64,000 bases of DNA from Mycolicibacterium alvei. GTDB taxonomy: Bacteria; Actinomycetota; Actinomycetes; Mycobacteriales; Mycobacteriaceae. The stretch covers positions 124,001-188,000 of the forward strand of contig NZ_AP022566.1 of NCBI RefSeq assembly GCF_010727325.1, read 5' to 3'. Shown one piece after another: positions 56,511 to 64,000 of this stretch (its first letter is position 1; each line of letters starts with the position of its first letter). The notes under the pieces were generated by a model. The model was not told the DNA's origin, did not search any database, and worked only from the letters and a program-made list of their open reading frames with translations. The translations under genes and the position numbers were made by a program.

Positions 56511-57638
56511 ATGGGGTTCGGGTTGAGCTTCAGGGTCGCTCCGGGCGTGCGGATCCGCGCGTCAAGTCGAGGGGTGCGGGCCAGTCTCGGTCCCCGCGCC
56601 GCGCGCATCCATCTCGGCGGCGGCCGCACCGCGATTTCCAGCGGTGCCGGACCGTTGACCGTGTTCACTACCGTCGGCGGAGCAGCAGCGCGCCCTCGCG
56701 GGGGTGGTCAGAGTCGCGCGAGCTTGGATGCTCTGCAGCGCCGTTCGGCCGCGGCCGCGGCACGCGAGGACGAGATCCGCGCCGTCATGGCGATCGAGCA
56801 CTCGCTGCTCACTGCTCACCACGAGGAGTTCGAAGTGGCGACGCGGCCCGTTCTGCCGCAGCCCGCGCCGCCCGACGTCGACGCTCTGATCGAGGAACGC
56901 AAACAGCAAGCCCTGCAAGGGGTGTCGTTCTTTGACCGGGACGCGCGCCGCAATGCCACCCAGTGGGCCCAAGACACCGGCCGCCGCGACGCCGAGCAGC
57001 AGTGGCAGCAGAGCCTGGCACTGCACGCCGAGCAACAGCAGGCATTGGCTGAGCACTGGAACCGACTCATTGCCCACGACGCCGACGTCGTGCACGACGT
57101 CCTCGAGGATGCTTTCGAAGACAACCAGTCCCCCGCCGCCTGCCTGGACGTCGGCAAGGACCTCAGCAGTGCAGCCGGCATTCGCTTCGCGACGGTCTTG
57201 GTCTTGTTCGGTCCGGTCGATCAGATCCCTGAGCGTCAACCCGCCCTCACGGCGGCCGGCCAACCCACGTTACGCAAGCGCACCAAGACCGAGCGCAACG
57301 ATTTCTACGTAAAGGCACTGGGGGCAACGGTGTTGGCCACGGTCAAGGAGGGCTTCGCCGTCACACCCAGTGTCAACGAATTCCGTCTCGTCGTGCTGCG
57401 CAAAGACCCGCAAGCCTCCAGCCCGGAAACGTATGTGGAATGGATCTATGCCGCACGCTTTCCGCGGCAGTGGACCATGTCGCTGCCGTGGCAGACTCTC
57501 GACACCGGCGAGGTGCTCTTGCAAGCCCCTGAGGCGCAGCTGCGCCGGCACGGCGCCGCAGGCAACGTGGTGGGCCTGCCATTGGACGACGAACCAGGCA
57601 TGGCCGACATCGTCAATCAGGTGCGCGCGGCGCTGTAG
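56511..57638 (+). CDS. DUF4236 protein with helical extension, 375 aa
   Basis: The N-terminus GLSFRVAPGVRIRASSRGVR, then ASLGPRAARIHLGGG, is DUF4236, a small beta domain often at the start of bacterial stress and membrane-linked proteins. Residues 70-215 are a glutamine-rich coiled coil (EERKQQALQGVSFFDRDARR, LALHAEQQQALAEHWNRLIA). Residues 220-375 form an alpha/beta domain (RFATVLVLFGPVDQIPERQP, ERNDFYVKALGATVLATVKE). It is the last gene of the Ter biosynthetic operon; GGAGG sits 10 bases before ATG 56511. Function unknown. Confidence 0.85.
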   Translation: MGFGLSFRVAPGVRIRASSRGVRASLGPRAARIHLGGGRTAISSGAGPLTVFTTVGGAAARPRGGGQSRASLDALQRRSAAAAAREDEIRAVMAIEHSLLTAHHEEFEVATRPVLPQPAPPDVDALIEERKQQALQGVSFFDRDARRNATQWAQDTGRRDAEQQWQQSLALHAEQQQALAEHWNRLIAHDADVVHDVLEDAFEDNQSPAACLDVGKDLSSAAGIRFATVLVLFGPVDQIPERQPALTAAGQPTLRKRTKTERNDFYVKALGATVLATVKEGFAVTPSVNEFRLVVLRKDPQASSPETYVEWIYAARFPRQWTMSLPWQTLDTGEVLLQAPEAQLRRHGAAGNVVGLPLDDEPGMADIVNQVRAAL

Positions 57639-57745
57639 CTCCCAGATCGGCTATCGCTGCGTCTCATACGCGATAGAACCGGCCGGTTCGAATCCCGCTG
57701 GGCAGCAGAGCATCCCAGGTCGATTGCTTCGCCGGCGGCTCGCGG

Positions 57746-58465
57746 TTAGCTCATCGCCGAGTCATCGGACATGCACATTTTCCATTCGCCGCCTTCCTTG
57801 CGGAAATGGACAGTGTCGGATTGGCCATCAGCTGTCACTGTGGCGGTGGCCTTGTCGCCGTCGACCTTGACATCGGTGATCTCAACCGAACCCGTGGGCT
57901 TCGTGGTGGGCTCGGGAACGTCGATGCCGAGCTCTTCGAGGACCTTTGGGTCGACGGCTTTCATGTATTTCTGGTCGGCGGCGCAGAAGAACTTTTTGGT
58001 CGCAGACAGCGAACCGTCGGTTTCGGCCATGTCTTTGAAGAGCCGTTCGATGGCGCGCTGGTCGCTGGACCCGCCGATGCCCCCGATGCCGCCGGTGAAG
58101 AACATGATGCCCACGACACCGAGGATGATCACGCCGCCGATAGCGGCGAGGAGCACGATGGGGCGCTTGCTGTTGGTCGGGGGTTGCGGGGGTGTCCCGT
58201 AGCCGTAGGGCGAGGGCGCACCATAGGGCGAAGGGCTTCCGTAAGGCTGCTGCGCACCGTAGGGCTGGGGCGCTCCGTACGGTTGCTGGCCGAAGGGCGG
58301 TTGCGTTCCGTACGGTTGCTGGCCGAAGGGCGGTTGCGTTCCGTAGGGTTGCTGGGCCCCGTACGGTTGCTGCCCACCGTATGGCTGCTGCGGCGCCCCG
58401 TACTGCTTCGGATCACCGGGTTGCTGTGGTGGCCATTGGCCCTGCGGTCCCTGCGGGAACGTCAT
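57746..58465 (-). CDS. PYG-repeat membrane protein with extracytoplasmic domain, 239 aa
   Basis: Residues 15-90 consist of about ten QQPYGAQQPYG-like units, a low-complexity cytoplasmic tail. One membrane helix follows (RPIVLLAAIGGVIILGVVGI). The external part (residues 130-239) has IERLFKDMAETDGSLSATKK, EITDVKVDGDKATATVTADG and FRKEGGEWKMCMSD, a DUF4878/lumazine-like NTF2 fold typical of mycobacterial surface proteins, with cysteines at FFCAAD and KMCMSD. The gene at 61077 has a similar PYG tail. Convergent with the Ter operon. Confidence 0.85.
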   Translation of the reverse strand: MTFPQGPQGQWPPQQPGDPKQYGAPQQPYGGQQPYGAQQPYGTQPPFGQQPYGTQPPFGQQPYGAPQPYGAQQPYGSPSPYGAPSPYGYGTPPQPPTNSKRPIVLLAAIGGVIILGVVGIMFFTGGIGGIGGSSDQRAIERLFKDMAETDGSLSATKKFFCAADQKYMKAVDPKVLEELGIDVPEPTTKPTGSVEITDVKVDGDKATATVTADGQSDTVHFRKEGGEWKMCMSDDSAMS

Positions 58466-58839
58466 GAAATCTCCTCGAAAAGTGCTGTGTTGATCAGCAC
58501 CCTAGCGCCCTGGGCGCCTGCCAACCCGCACCAATCCCGCGATCGCCAACGCTGTTCGCGGCGCCCAGGAGCGCCGCCGCGGCTAACGGTGCGATCGGGC
58601 GTGGTCGGCGAGCACACCGGTGTCTGACGTCAGGGCGCAGTGTCCGCCCTGGCCAGGGTGTTTCTCGTCCCCCAAGTCGAGATTCGCAGCGGAGTGCGCG
58701 GCACGACAGGTTCGACCCGAAAATGCAGTCGCCGGCCGGGTTCAGAGGACCAGAATTGTCCCAAGGTCGCCGCAACACTGCAGGCCGCAGCCATGCCACC
58801 GACATCGGGCCGCAAGTCCAAACCAGGAAGAGGTCAGCC
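58466..58839. other. intergenic between divergent genes, no gene seen
   Basis: The 374 bases hold the promoters of the PYG-repeat gene (minus) and of the gene at 58840 (plus). An imperfect hairpin CTAGCGCCCTGGGCGCC... occurs near 58502-58520 (GGCGCC and inverted CCCTGGG parts), of unknown role. No open frame has a ribosome site. Confidence 0.45.
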
Positions 58840-59154
58840 ATGACGATTGGAATCGAAGAGTTCGTCCGCCGCGGGATCGCTGCCCAGGATGCTGCGGACC
58901 GGGCCGCTGGCCGGCCCACCGCTGCCGACCTTGACCGCGACTACGACATCGAGCGGCTGCGTGCGCGTCTGCAGACTGAGCTGACCGCGGCGCTCGGCGC
59001 CGTGGCGCAGGCGGCGCGCACCGTGGCGGAACTGAGTAGTGGCTCTGTCTATGACGTTGAGTTCTCCGAGAGCGACACAGGTAGGGACATCACGTATTTC
59101 ATCGATTCGGCACGGCGCGGCCTTGTCGCGGCGCTTAGCCAGATCCCAGTCTGA
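58840..59154 (+). CDS. small helical protein, 104 aa
   Basis: ATG 58840 follows AGAGGTC. The sequence is helical and acidic (EEFVRRGIAAQDAADRAAGR, IERLRARLQTELTAALGAVA), with a middle 'VYDVEFSESDTGRDITYFID' strand pair. No membrane segment. The frame upstream to 58723 has no start signal. No family recognised. Confidence 0.7.
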   Translation: MTIGIEEFVRRGIAAQDAADRAAGRPTAADLDRDYDIERLRARLQTELTAALGAVAQAARTVAELSSGSVYDVEFSESDTGRDITYFIDSARRGLVAALSQIPV

Positions 59155-59373
59155 ACATCGACTTCTGAGCTGGCCATCCTCCGGTGCGGGTTGATGTGCC
59201 CTACTTCGAGGGTGCGGCAGGTCTGTGTGGATGCCCAGCGCCTCACCGACGTCTGCGGGCCCCGTGCGGCCGGTGACCCCTCAATCGGCTTGCCGTCGGT
59301 GTGCCGACGGCCGTCCATGCTGGTAGCCAGTCCGGCATTCACATGCACAATCAATCGCACTAATGTTCGATTC

Positions 59374-59697
59374 ATGGGTGAGCTTCAGGCGATCGGGTAC
59401 GGCGGGCAGCCGGTGCGCGATGTCTTTCGCCCGGTGCGTCCGGCTGAGCGTGTGTTGGTGGATTTGCGGGTGCTGTTTCCTCGGCAGCCGCATGCAACGG
59501 GCCGCTACCACCCGCACGGGCTGCAGATGACCAAGGTGGTCGAGGGTGAGCTGAGCTGCTGGGCGTTGTGTGAGCAAGGAGTTTGGTGGGGTCTAGTCAC
59601 CTATCCGGTGGCCTTCGGCCCGCGGGTCAAGTCGGTGACGCACTGGGTGCCGGCGTGGACGCTGCAACCGGTTCGAGGCGCCGATGACGGCCGATAG
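59374..59697 (+). CDS. hypothetical protein, 107 aa
   Basis: ATG 59374 starts 'MGELQAIGYGGQPVRDVFRP'; the longer open frame from 59191 has no ribosome site and odd composition. No Shine-Dalgarno is seen before 59374 either, so the mRNA may be leaderless (TTCGAT just upstream). The protein is beta-rich with several tryptophans and cysteines (GELSCWALCEQGVWWGLVTY, VTHWVPAWTLQPV). Family unknown. Confidence 0.65.
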   Translation: MGELQAIGYGGQPVRDVFRPVRPAERVLVDLRVLFPRQPHATGRYHPHGLQMTKVVEGELSCWALCEQGVWWGLVTYPVAFGPRVKSVTHWVPAWTLQPVRGADDGR

Positions 59698-59740
59698 GGA
59701 GTTCACATTGCCTGGGGTGTTCCACCGTGGTCTGACGGTG

Positions 59741-60181
59741 TCAGCCGTTCTCGTAAGACCCTTCGTCGGTGTAGTCGGTCACGTCGAGATTCCATGCTTG
59801 CCATGTGCCCGCCAGCAACATCAGCACGTGGTCCCGCTCGCAGTCCGGGCAGCGGAAGGCCGCGATGTTGGCTACCAGGTGTCGGCCGTTGTGCAGCCGG
59901 GCGCGGCCGATCGCCCGGGGTGCGTTGGCTGGGTCAGTCCAGATTCGTCCTAGGTTCATCCGGGGTGGGCGCGTACTGCGGCAGTGTTCGCACGGCTCGG
60001 GTTTCGGGGGCGGGCAGATGAAGATGTCAGCCGTGTCTGACCATTGGCCCCATTCAACGGGAAGCCCATCCCAGCGCGGCGGCAAGTCATGCTGACGTGG
60101 CCATAGGTCCAGTTCCAATGTTGCTACCGTTCTTCGCGTTTCGTGGACGTTGCCTTCTGTGGGAGGTGCCAGAAGGTTCAC
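59741..60181 (-). CDS. hypothetical protein with CxxC pairs, 146 aa
   Basis: GTG 60181 is the first start after the upstream gene's stop; the longer frame runs through that gene. The sequence has PPPKPEPCEHCRSTRPPRMN and FRCPDCERDHVLMLLAG, two CxxC pairs about 50 residues apart, forming one zinc site. The C-terminus is acidic. A plasmid or phage zinc-ribbon protein is likely. It is 40 bases downstream of the DUF5131-like gene on the same strand. Confidence 0.65.
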   Translation of the reverse strand: MNLLAPPTEGNVHETRRTVATLELDLWPRQHDLPPRWDGLPVEWGQWSDTADIFICPPPKPEPCEHCRSTRPPRMNLGRIWTDPANAPRAIGRARLHNGRHLVANIAAFRCPDCERDHVLMLLAGTWQAWNLDVTDYTDEGSYENG

Positions 60182-60221
60182 TACGCCTGGCTCGGGGCAG
60201 TGGCGCGTGTCTGCGAGCTGG

Positions 60222-61022
60222 TCAGAATTCGACGAGGGCGATGTGGCGGTCGTGACCGCTGGGGTGGTCGTCCCAGGTCCTGCCGTCGATCGTGCGGACA
60301 ACTTGGTGCGCCTCGACGCGCCGGGTGCCCCACCAGTGCCCGGAGCTGATGTGCCACAGGTCATGGTCGGTGGCCCGGCGTCCTGTTTCGCGCTCGACGA
60401 AGGCGGTGGCGTCGTCGTCACCGGGCCGTTGGGTGGGTTCCCACCGGCCCCAGCCGGTGAAATTGAAAGCGATGCCGGCCGCGGTGGCGTGGTCGCGCAG
60501 AGTGCGGATCCAGTCGGGGTGCATCGGTCGACGGCCGCCGGCGGCGACGATCCAGTGCAAGACTTCGCCGGCCGGCAGGCGGTGTTGGTCGGGCGCCGTG
60601 GAGGGCGTCCACCTCTTCAGGGCCTCGGGCAGATCGATTGGCGTGGACAGTCCTTGGATGTTGAGCCAGCGCACAGTGGCGACGGTGTCGAGCAGTGTCG
60701 GGAGCGCAGCGTTGGCCTCGTCTTGAGTGCTGATGGTGGCGCCGAGCCAGACGTTGGGTAGAGGCCATTGCCACCGGGCGCCGGTCAGGATGTCTGGTTG
60801 GCGTTCCCTCACCAGTGTGCGCACCTCGGCGCGGAATTCGGTGCTGTTGACCACTGTGCGCATCCGTCGGTGGCGGGTCGTGCTCACCTTGTAGGCCAGC
60901 CGGGGGGTCAGTGCCATTTCGGTGAACACTCGGACGAGGTCGCGATCGCTGACGCGCCGGTGAAACAGGTCGTCGACTGATTCTGTGGGCCGGGTTGCGG
61001 GTGTGGTGTCGTTGGGCGCCAT
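60222..61022 (-). CDS. DUF5131 (phage Gp37/Gp68-like) protein lacking the N-terminal cysteines, 266 aa
   Basis: The order VDDLFHRRVSDRDLVRVFTE, WPLPNVWLGATISTQDEANA, ALPTLLDTVATVRWLNIQGL, VLHWIVAAGGRRPMHPDWIR and FNFTGWGRWEPTQRPG follows the DUF5131 (Gp37/Gp68) family. Full members begin about 60 residues earlier with a 'GCT-vS-GC-nCYA' cysteine part of radical-SAM style; here the protein starts after it. The conserved 'GGESG' is AGGRRP. So the iron-sulfur function appears lost or supplied elsewhere. ATG 61022 is a plausible real start because the frame upstream does not extend. Confidence 0.8.
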   Translation of the reverse strand: MAPNDTTPATRPTESVDDLFHRRVSDRDLVRVFTEMALTPRLAYKVSTTRHRRMRTVVNSTEFRAEVRTLVRERQPDILTGARWQWPLPNVWLGATISTQDEANAALPTLLDTVATVRWLNIQGLSTPIDLPEALKRWTPSTAPDQHRLPAGEVLHWIVAAGGRRPMHPDWIRTLRDHATAAGIAFNFTGWGRWEPTQRPGDDDATAFVERETGRRATDHDLWHISSGHWWGTRRVEAHQVVRTIDGRTWDDHPSGHDRHIALVEF

Positions 61023-61076
61023 GGTGATTCAGTCTGCGTGGTGCGCAGTGCTCGGCGTCCGGATTTTGGAGGCCAA

Positions 61077-61823
61077 TTAGCGTGGGTCGTGGAGGTGGCG
61101 ACGGTAGTAGTCGCGATTGATCAGTTTGACCATCCCGAACATTGCGATGATGAGCACCACGAAGGCGCCGATGCCGATATAGATCAAGCTCGATGATGCG
61201 GTGCTGGGCCTGGCCAGGTAGAGGTCGTTGAGGTCAGCAGGGTTGGCACTGGCATCGGTGCAGTTGACCGTCAGCGGGCCTTTGTCGGTGGGCAATTCAG
61301 CCACGGCCCAGTACTTGGTGCTCGAACTTCGCGAGCCGCGGGAAATGGTGTTGTGGTCGCTGGGCGCCACCGACACCTTCTCGCCGTCGCGGGTGGCGGT
61401 GCAGTGGACATCGCTGGCCGACCTGCCGGCGAGGTCTCGATCTTTGACGTACACGGTGTAGTTGTCGGCGTTCGGGGTGACTTGAGCCCCGTTGGCGAAG
61501 TAGTGGCCGCCCATGCCGTCGTTGACCAGGTAGGCCATTCCGCCGCCGACGAGTGCCATGTAGCCGACGACGATGGCGATGAACACCGCGAGCATGCGGG
61601 GATTGGCACGGCCATAGTTCGGATCGTTCGAAGGAGGCGGGTACGGACTAGGTGTGCCCGCATACGGAGCGGGCTGTGTGTACGGGGTTGCGGCGGTGTA
61701 GCCGTAGGGCTGTTGGCCGTAGGGCTGCTGAGGCGGCTGGTACTGCTGCGGGTAGGGCCGCTGCGGGAACTGACCGTGGGCCGGCGGCCCGTATCCATGG
61801 CCGGGCGGGTAGGGATTGTGCAC
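61077..61823 (-). CDS. PYG-tail membrane protein with two helices, 248 aa
   Basis: GTG 61823 starts 'MHNPYPPGHGYGPPAHGQFP'; residues 1-70 are a Pro/Tyr/Gln-rich tail (QQYQPPQQPYGQQPYG). A membrane helix (LAVFIAIVVGYMALVGGGMA) is followed by an external domain of about 110 residues with ASDVHCTATR and LTVNCTDA cysteines, then a second helix (LIYIGIGAFVVLIIAMFGMV) and a basic cytoplasmic tail (YYRRHLHDPR). The tail style is as in the gene at 57746 but the external domains differ. Such proteins are common in mycobacteria. Confidence 0.8.
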   Translation of the reverse strand: MHNPYPPGHGYGPPAHGQFPQRPYPQQYQPPQQPYGQQPYGYTAATPYTQPAPYAGTPSPYPPPSNDPNYGRANPRMLAVFIAIVVGYMALVGGGMAYLVNDGMGGHYFANGAQVTPNADNYTVYVKDRDLAGRSASDVHCTATRDGEKVSVAPSDHNTISRGSRSSSTKYWAVAELPTDKGPLTVNCTDASANPADLNDLYLARPSTASSSLIYIGIGAFVVLIIAMFGMVKLINRDYYRRHLHDPR

Positions 61824-61986
61824 CTGCGTCCTCTTGTTCCAGTTGCCTCGTTGCGGTTTCTGCGATCCTAAGGCCTGTCCGACACTCGCCCGGACACCGA
61901 ATTTCTGCTGACACGAGCCGTGCTACCGCAACGCTGATCTGCTCTTTCCTCGTCCCTCAAGCGATGTGGGGCCCGACCCACCCCTG

Positions 61987-63711
61987 TCAGACAGGAGTCG
62001 GATCCGGCAGGTCTTCGCCCGCCGTCTCCCCTGCCGACTCCTTGGCACCGGCAGCCGGTGGCGGTGTGGCGGCCGCCTTGCGCGCTTCCAGGTGGGGTTC
62101 GGTCGGTTCGTCGAAGAAGTGGCGGGTGTGGCGGCCCTGGGCTTTGGCGGTGTACATCGCGAGGTCGGCGTGGCGCAGCATTTCGGTGACGTCGCGCCGT
62201 TTGTCGAGGTCAGTGGCGACGATGCCGATGCTTGCGCTGATGCGCAGGGCGGCACCGGCCACCACCATCACCGCTCCGACCGATTCCAGGATTCGATCGG
62301 CGATGGCCTGCAGTTCGCGACGGCTGAGTTCGCCGGTCAGCAAGACGATGAACTCGTCGCCGCCGAGTCGTCCCACGATGTCAACGTCACGCACGGCGCC
62401 GCGCAGGCGTTGGGCGGTGATCCGGATCGCGTTGTCGCCTGCTTCATGGCCCAGGGAGTCGTTGATCTTCTTGAAATCGTCGAGGTCGATGAAGAGCACC
62501 GCCGCCGGCGACTCCCCCGCCTGTTGCAGCCTGGCGATCCGTTCTTCGATGTGTGTTCGGTTGGGCAGCTCGGTGAGGGGGTCGTGGGCGGCTTGGTAGG
62601 CCAATCGTTCTGTGGCTGAACGTTGTTCGGTGACGTCGCTGAAGGAGATGAGAATGGCCCGGTCGGCGGGGTCGAGCGGGTTGAGTAGTCGGCAGTTGAC
62701 CGAGAGCCAGATGCGCTGGCGGTCTGGGATGTCTACTCCGATGATGTGGCCAGTGATTGGTTGGCCGGTGCGCAAGGTCTCGGTGATGAGAAATTGCGGG
62801 TTGGCGATCTGGTGGCCGTCGGTGTCATAGAGCGCGTAGCTGTGGGTCTTCTTGTTGAGGTTTCCGCGCAGGAGGTCGCCGGGGGTGATGCCCAGGATTC
62901 GGTGGGCGGCGGGGTTGGCTGTTTTCGGACGGCCGTGGCGGTCGACGACGATGACGCCTTCCTCCAGGGAGGAGACCACCGCCTGGAAGTGCTGTTCGGC
63001 GCGGCGCACCGCGGTCTGATCTGAGCACAGCAGGACAAATCCGTCTTCCATCGCTGCTGCAGACACGCGCATGAATAGGCGTGAGCCGTCACAGGCCCGA
63101 TGGATGCTCAGCGTCATACCGCCGGCATTGAGGATGTCGCCGGGGTTGAGCGGCGCACCGACGAGGTCGCTGACCGGTCGCCCCAGGGCCTGCTCGGCCC
63201 GACATCGGTAGATGGCTTCAGCTGCCCGGTTCCAGCTGGTGACGATCCCTGAGCCGGTGGTGGCGATGATGGCATCAGAGGCGTGATCGACCAGCGCGGC
63301 TTGGTAGCGCAGGGTGGCCTGAGCGGCCTTGTGGGCGGTGACGTCTCGGAAGATCACCTGATAGGCGGGGGCGCCGTCCCAGGTTGTCAGGACTGAGACA
63401 GCTTCGACATCAAGGGTGGTGCCGTCAAAACGCAGCATCTTGGCTTCAGACGGTGCCGATACGTCACCCTCGTGCTGCAATGCGTGAATTCTGCTGAGCA
63501 TCGGCCCGATCGAGTCCGGGTGGACGAAGCGGGTGATGTCGTAGCCGACCAAATGCTCTGCTGACTGCGCCGCCATCCAGCGAACACCGGCCGCATTGAT
63601 ATAGACCAGCTTGCCCTGCTGATGCACAACGATGGCGTCAGGGCAATGGTCGATTAGTTGTCGGAACCTGCGTTCGGCAGATTCATCGACGCGCTGACCC
63701 CCGTGTCCCAC
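61987..63711 (-). CDS. soluble PAS-PAS-PAS-GGDEF diguanylate cyclase, 574 aa
   Basis: Three PAS domains cover about 10-370 (FRQLIDHCPDAIVVHQQGKL; LVDHASDAIIATTGSGIVTS; VVSSLEEGVIVVDRHGRPKT). Then HDPLTELPNRTHIEERIARL and DIVGRLGGDEFIVLL start a GGDEF domain at about 375-545 with an intact GGDEF motif. The inhibitory site RxxD lies exactly five residues upstream (RDVD-IVGRL-GGDEF). So it should make c-di-GMP with product feedback. No membrane helix and no EAL domain are present, so the signal is cytoplasmic. The C-terminus is an Ala/Pro/Gly tail. Divergent from the ketoacyl-synthase gene. Confidence 0.93.
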   Translation of the reverse strand: MGHGGQRVDESAERRFRQLIDHCPDAIVVHQQGKLVYINAAGVRWMAAQSAEHLVGYDITRFVHPDSIGPMLSRIHALQHEGDVSAPSEAKMLRFDGTTLDVEAVSVLTTWDGAPAYQVIFRDVTAHKAAQATLRYQAALVDHASDAIIATTGSGIVTSWNRAAEAIYRCRAEQALGRPVSDLVGAPLNPGDILNAGGMTLSIHRACDGSRLFMRVSAAAMEDGFVLLCSDQTAVRRAEQHFQAVVSSLEEGVIVVDRHGRPKTANPAAHRILGITPGDLLRGNLNKKTHSYALYDTDGHQIANPQFLITETLRTGQPITGHIIGVDIPDRQRIWLSVNCRLLNPLDPADRAILISFSDVTEQRSATERLAYQAAHDPLTELPNRTHIEERIARLQQAGESPAAVLFIDLDDFKKINDSLGHEAGDNAIRITAQRLRGAVRDVDIVGRLGGDEFIVLLTGELSRRELQAIADRILESVGAVMVVAGAALRISASIGIVATDLDKRRDVTEMLRHADLAMYTAKAQGRHTRHFFDEPTEPHLEARKAAATPPPAAGAKESAGETAGEDLPDPTPV

Positions 63712-63875
63712 ATTTCCCCTCGAACCGCCATAGCCGTTCCCCTACTGAGCCCATCGAAGCAGTGCAGACGATTTCGATCAAGACCAGCCATGTGGGCTGG
63801 TTGTTTCCGGCTCGCTGACGGTTAATCAGAGCGTGGCGGCCCACCCCTGGCGCCGCACGTGAGGAAAGGAACGCA

Positions 63876-64000
63876 GTGAATACCGATCTGACCTTTGTGG
63901 CAGGCATTGGAGCGGTTACCGGTTACGGCTGGGGCGCCGACGAGTTGTGGGCGGGGCTGCTCAGCAGCAAACCGGCCGCAACACTGGTCGCGGGCTACGC
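63876..64000 (+). CDS. ketoacyl-synthase-like protein, 5' end only
   Basis: GTG 63876 follows GAGGAAAGG. The 41 visible residues (NTDLTFVAGIGAVTGYGWGA, then DELWAGLLSSKPAATLVAGY) match the start of beta-ketoacyl synthase proteins ('vaItGiGavTp-G-g-delW--Ll-Gks'). The active-site parts lie outside the window, so a condensing enzyme or a degenerate relative cannot be told apart. Confidence 0.7.
   Translation, partial: MNTDLTFVAGIGAVTGYGWGADELWAGLLSSKPAATLVAGY

Noticed and set aside
57655..57712. Possible tRNA gene
   Set aside because: A T-arm-like segment is present, but the acceptor stem does not pair, the anticodon stem has mismatches and the U33 position is wrong in the best fold.

Overview
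The window is high-GC DNA from a mycolic-acid-type actinomycete, most likely Mycobacterium/Mycolicibacterium or a close relative. The evidence is frequent GTG and TTG starts, 4-base stop/start overlaps, many small secreted or lipid-anchored proteins of mycobacterial style, and an Rv2179c-like exoribonuclease. Almost none of it looks like core chromosome. The content (toxin-antitoxin pairs, an insertion sequence, a HerA-type ATPase, tens of tiny plasmid/phage-like proteins, a stress-response cluster) points to a large plasmid or a big genomic island. I see no replication initiator or integrase, so I cannot decide between these.

Region 1 (1-6 kb): a P-loop kinase cut by the window edge and a lipoprotein, then a small regulator next to a long palindrome, then a plus-strand run of small overlapping genes ending in a HerA-like ATPase with two C-terminal winged helices. 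Region 2 (6-19 kb): an Excalibur lipoprotein, a divergent two-domain TerD protein, a 603-residue orphan, small envelope proteins, a 749-residue proline-rich protein and a tandemly duplicated membrane protein. Region 3 (19-27.8 kb): a frameshifted SMI1/KNR4 gene, a Tritrichomonas-type IMP dehydrogenase, a TPR protein, a Doc-like toxin/antitoxin pair with an atypical toxin motif, an HTH/zeta toxin pair, a lipoprotein and a CPBP protease.

Region 4 (27.9-29.3 kb) is a complete IS481-like element with 54-bp inverted ends and a 15-bp target duplication. Region 5 (29.7-36.2 kb): a membrane protein, a cysteine-rich protein, and a plus-strand string of about a dozen small, mostly cysteine-rich proteins ending in an exoribonuclease and a DUF4326 protein. 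Region 6 (36.2-42.8 kb): secreted sensor-like proteins, a LemA operon, a Phd-like protein, a GIY-YIG-like nuclease and a scramblase-like gene without a normal start codon.

Region 7 (43.1-57.6 kb) is the heart of the window, a Ter (TerD/TerC) stress system. Three AIM24 proteins are followed by a minus-strand operon (TerD, DUF475/TerC-like, TerD-like). Divergent from it is a plus-strand operon encoding a coiled-coil protein, a CitE-like lyase, two phosphoribosyltransferases, a HAD phosphatase, two TerD-domain fusions and a DUF4236 protein. This matches the known Ter 'nucleoside-like metabolite' biosynthetic module, but no ATP-grasp partner is visible in the window. Region 8 (57.7-64 kb): two PYG-repeat membrane proteins, small orphans, a DUF5131-like protein that lacks its cysteine-bearing N-terminus, a PAS-PAS-PAS-GGDEF protein and the start of a ketoacyl-synthase-like gene.

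The best leads for something new are the actinobacterial Ter cluster with its triple AIM24 set and TerD fusions, a 10-bp palindrome shared by two distant genes, a small protein family frameshifted at the same spot in two copies, and the two mini-protein islands.
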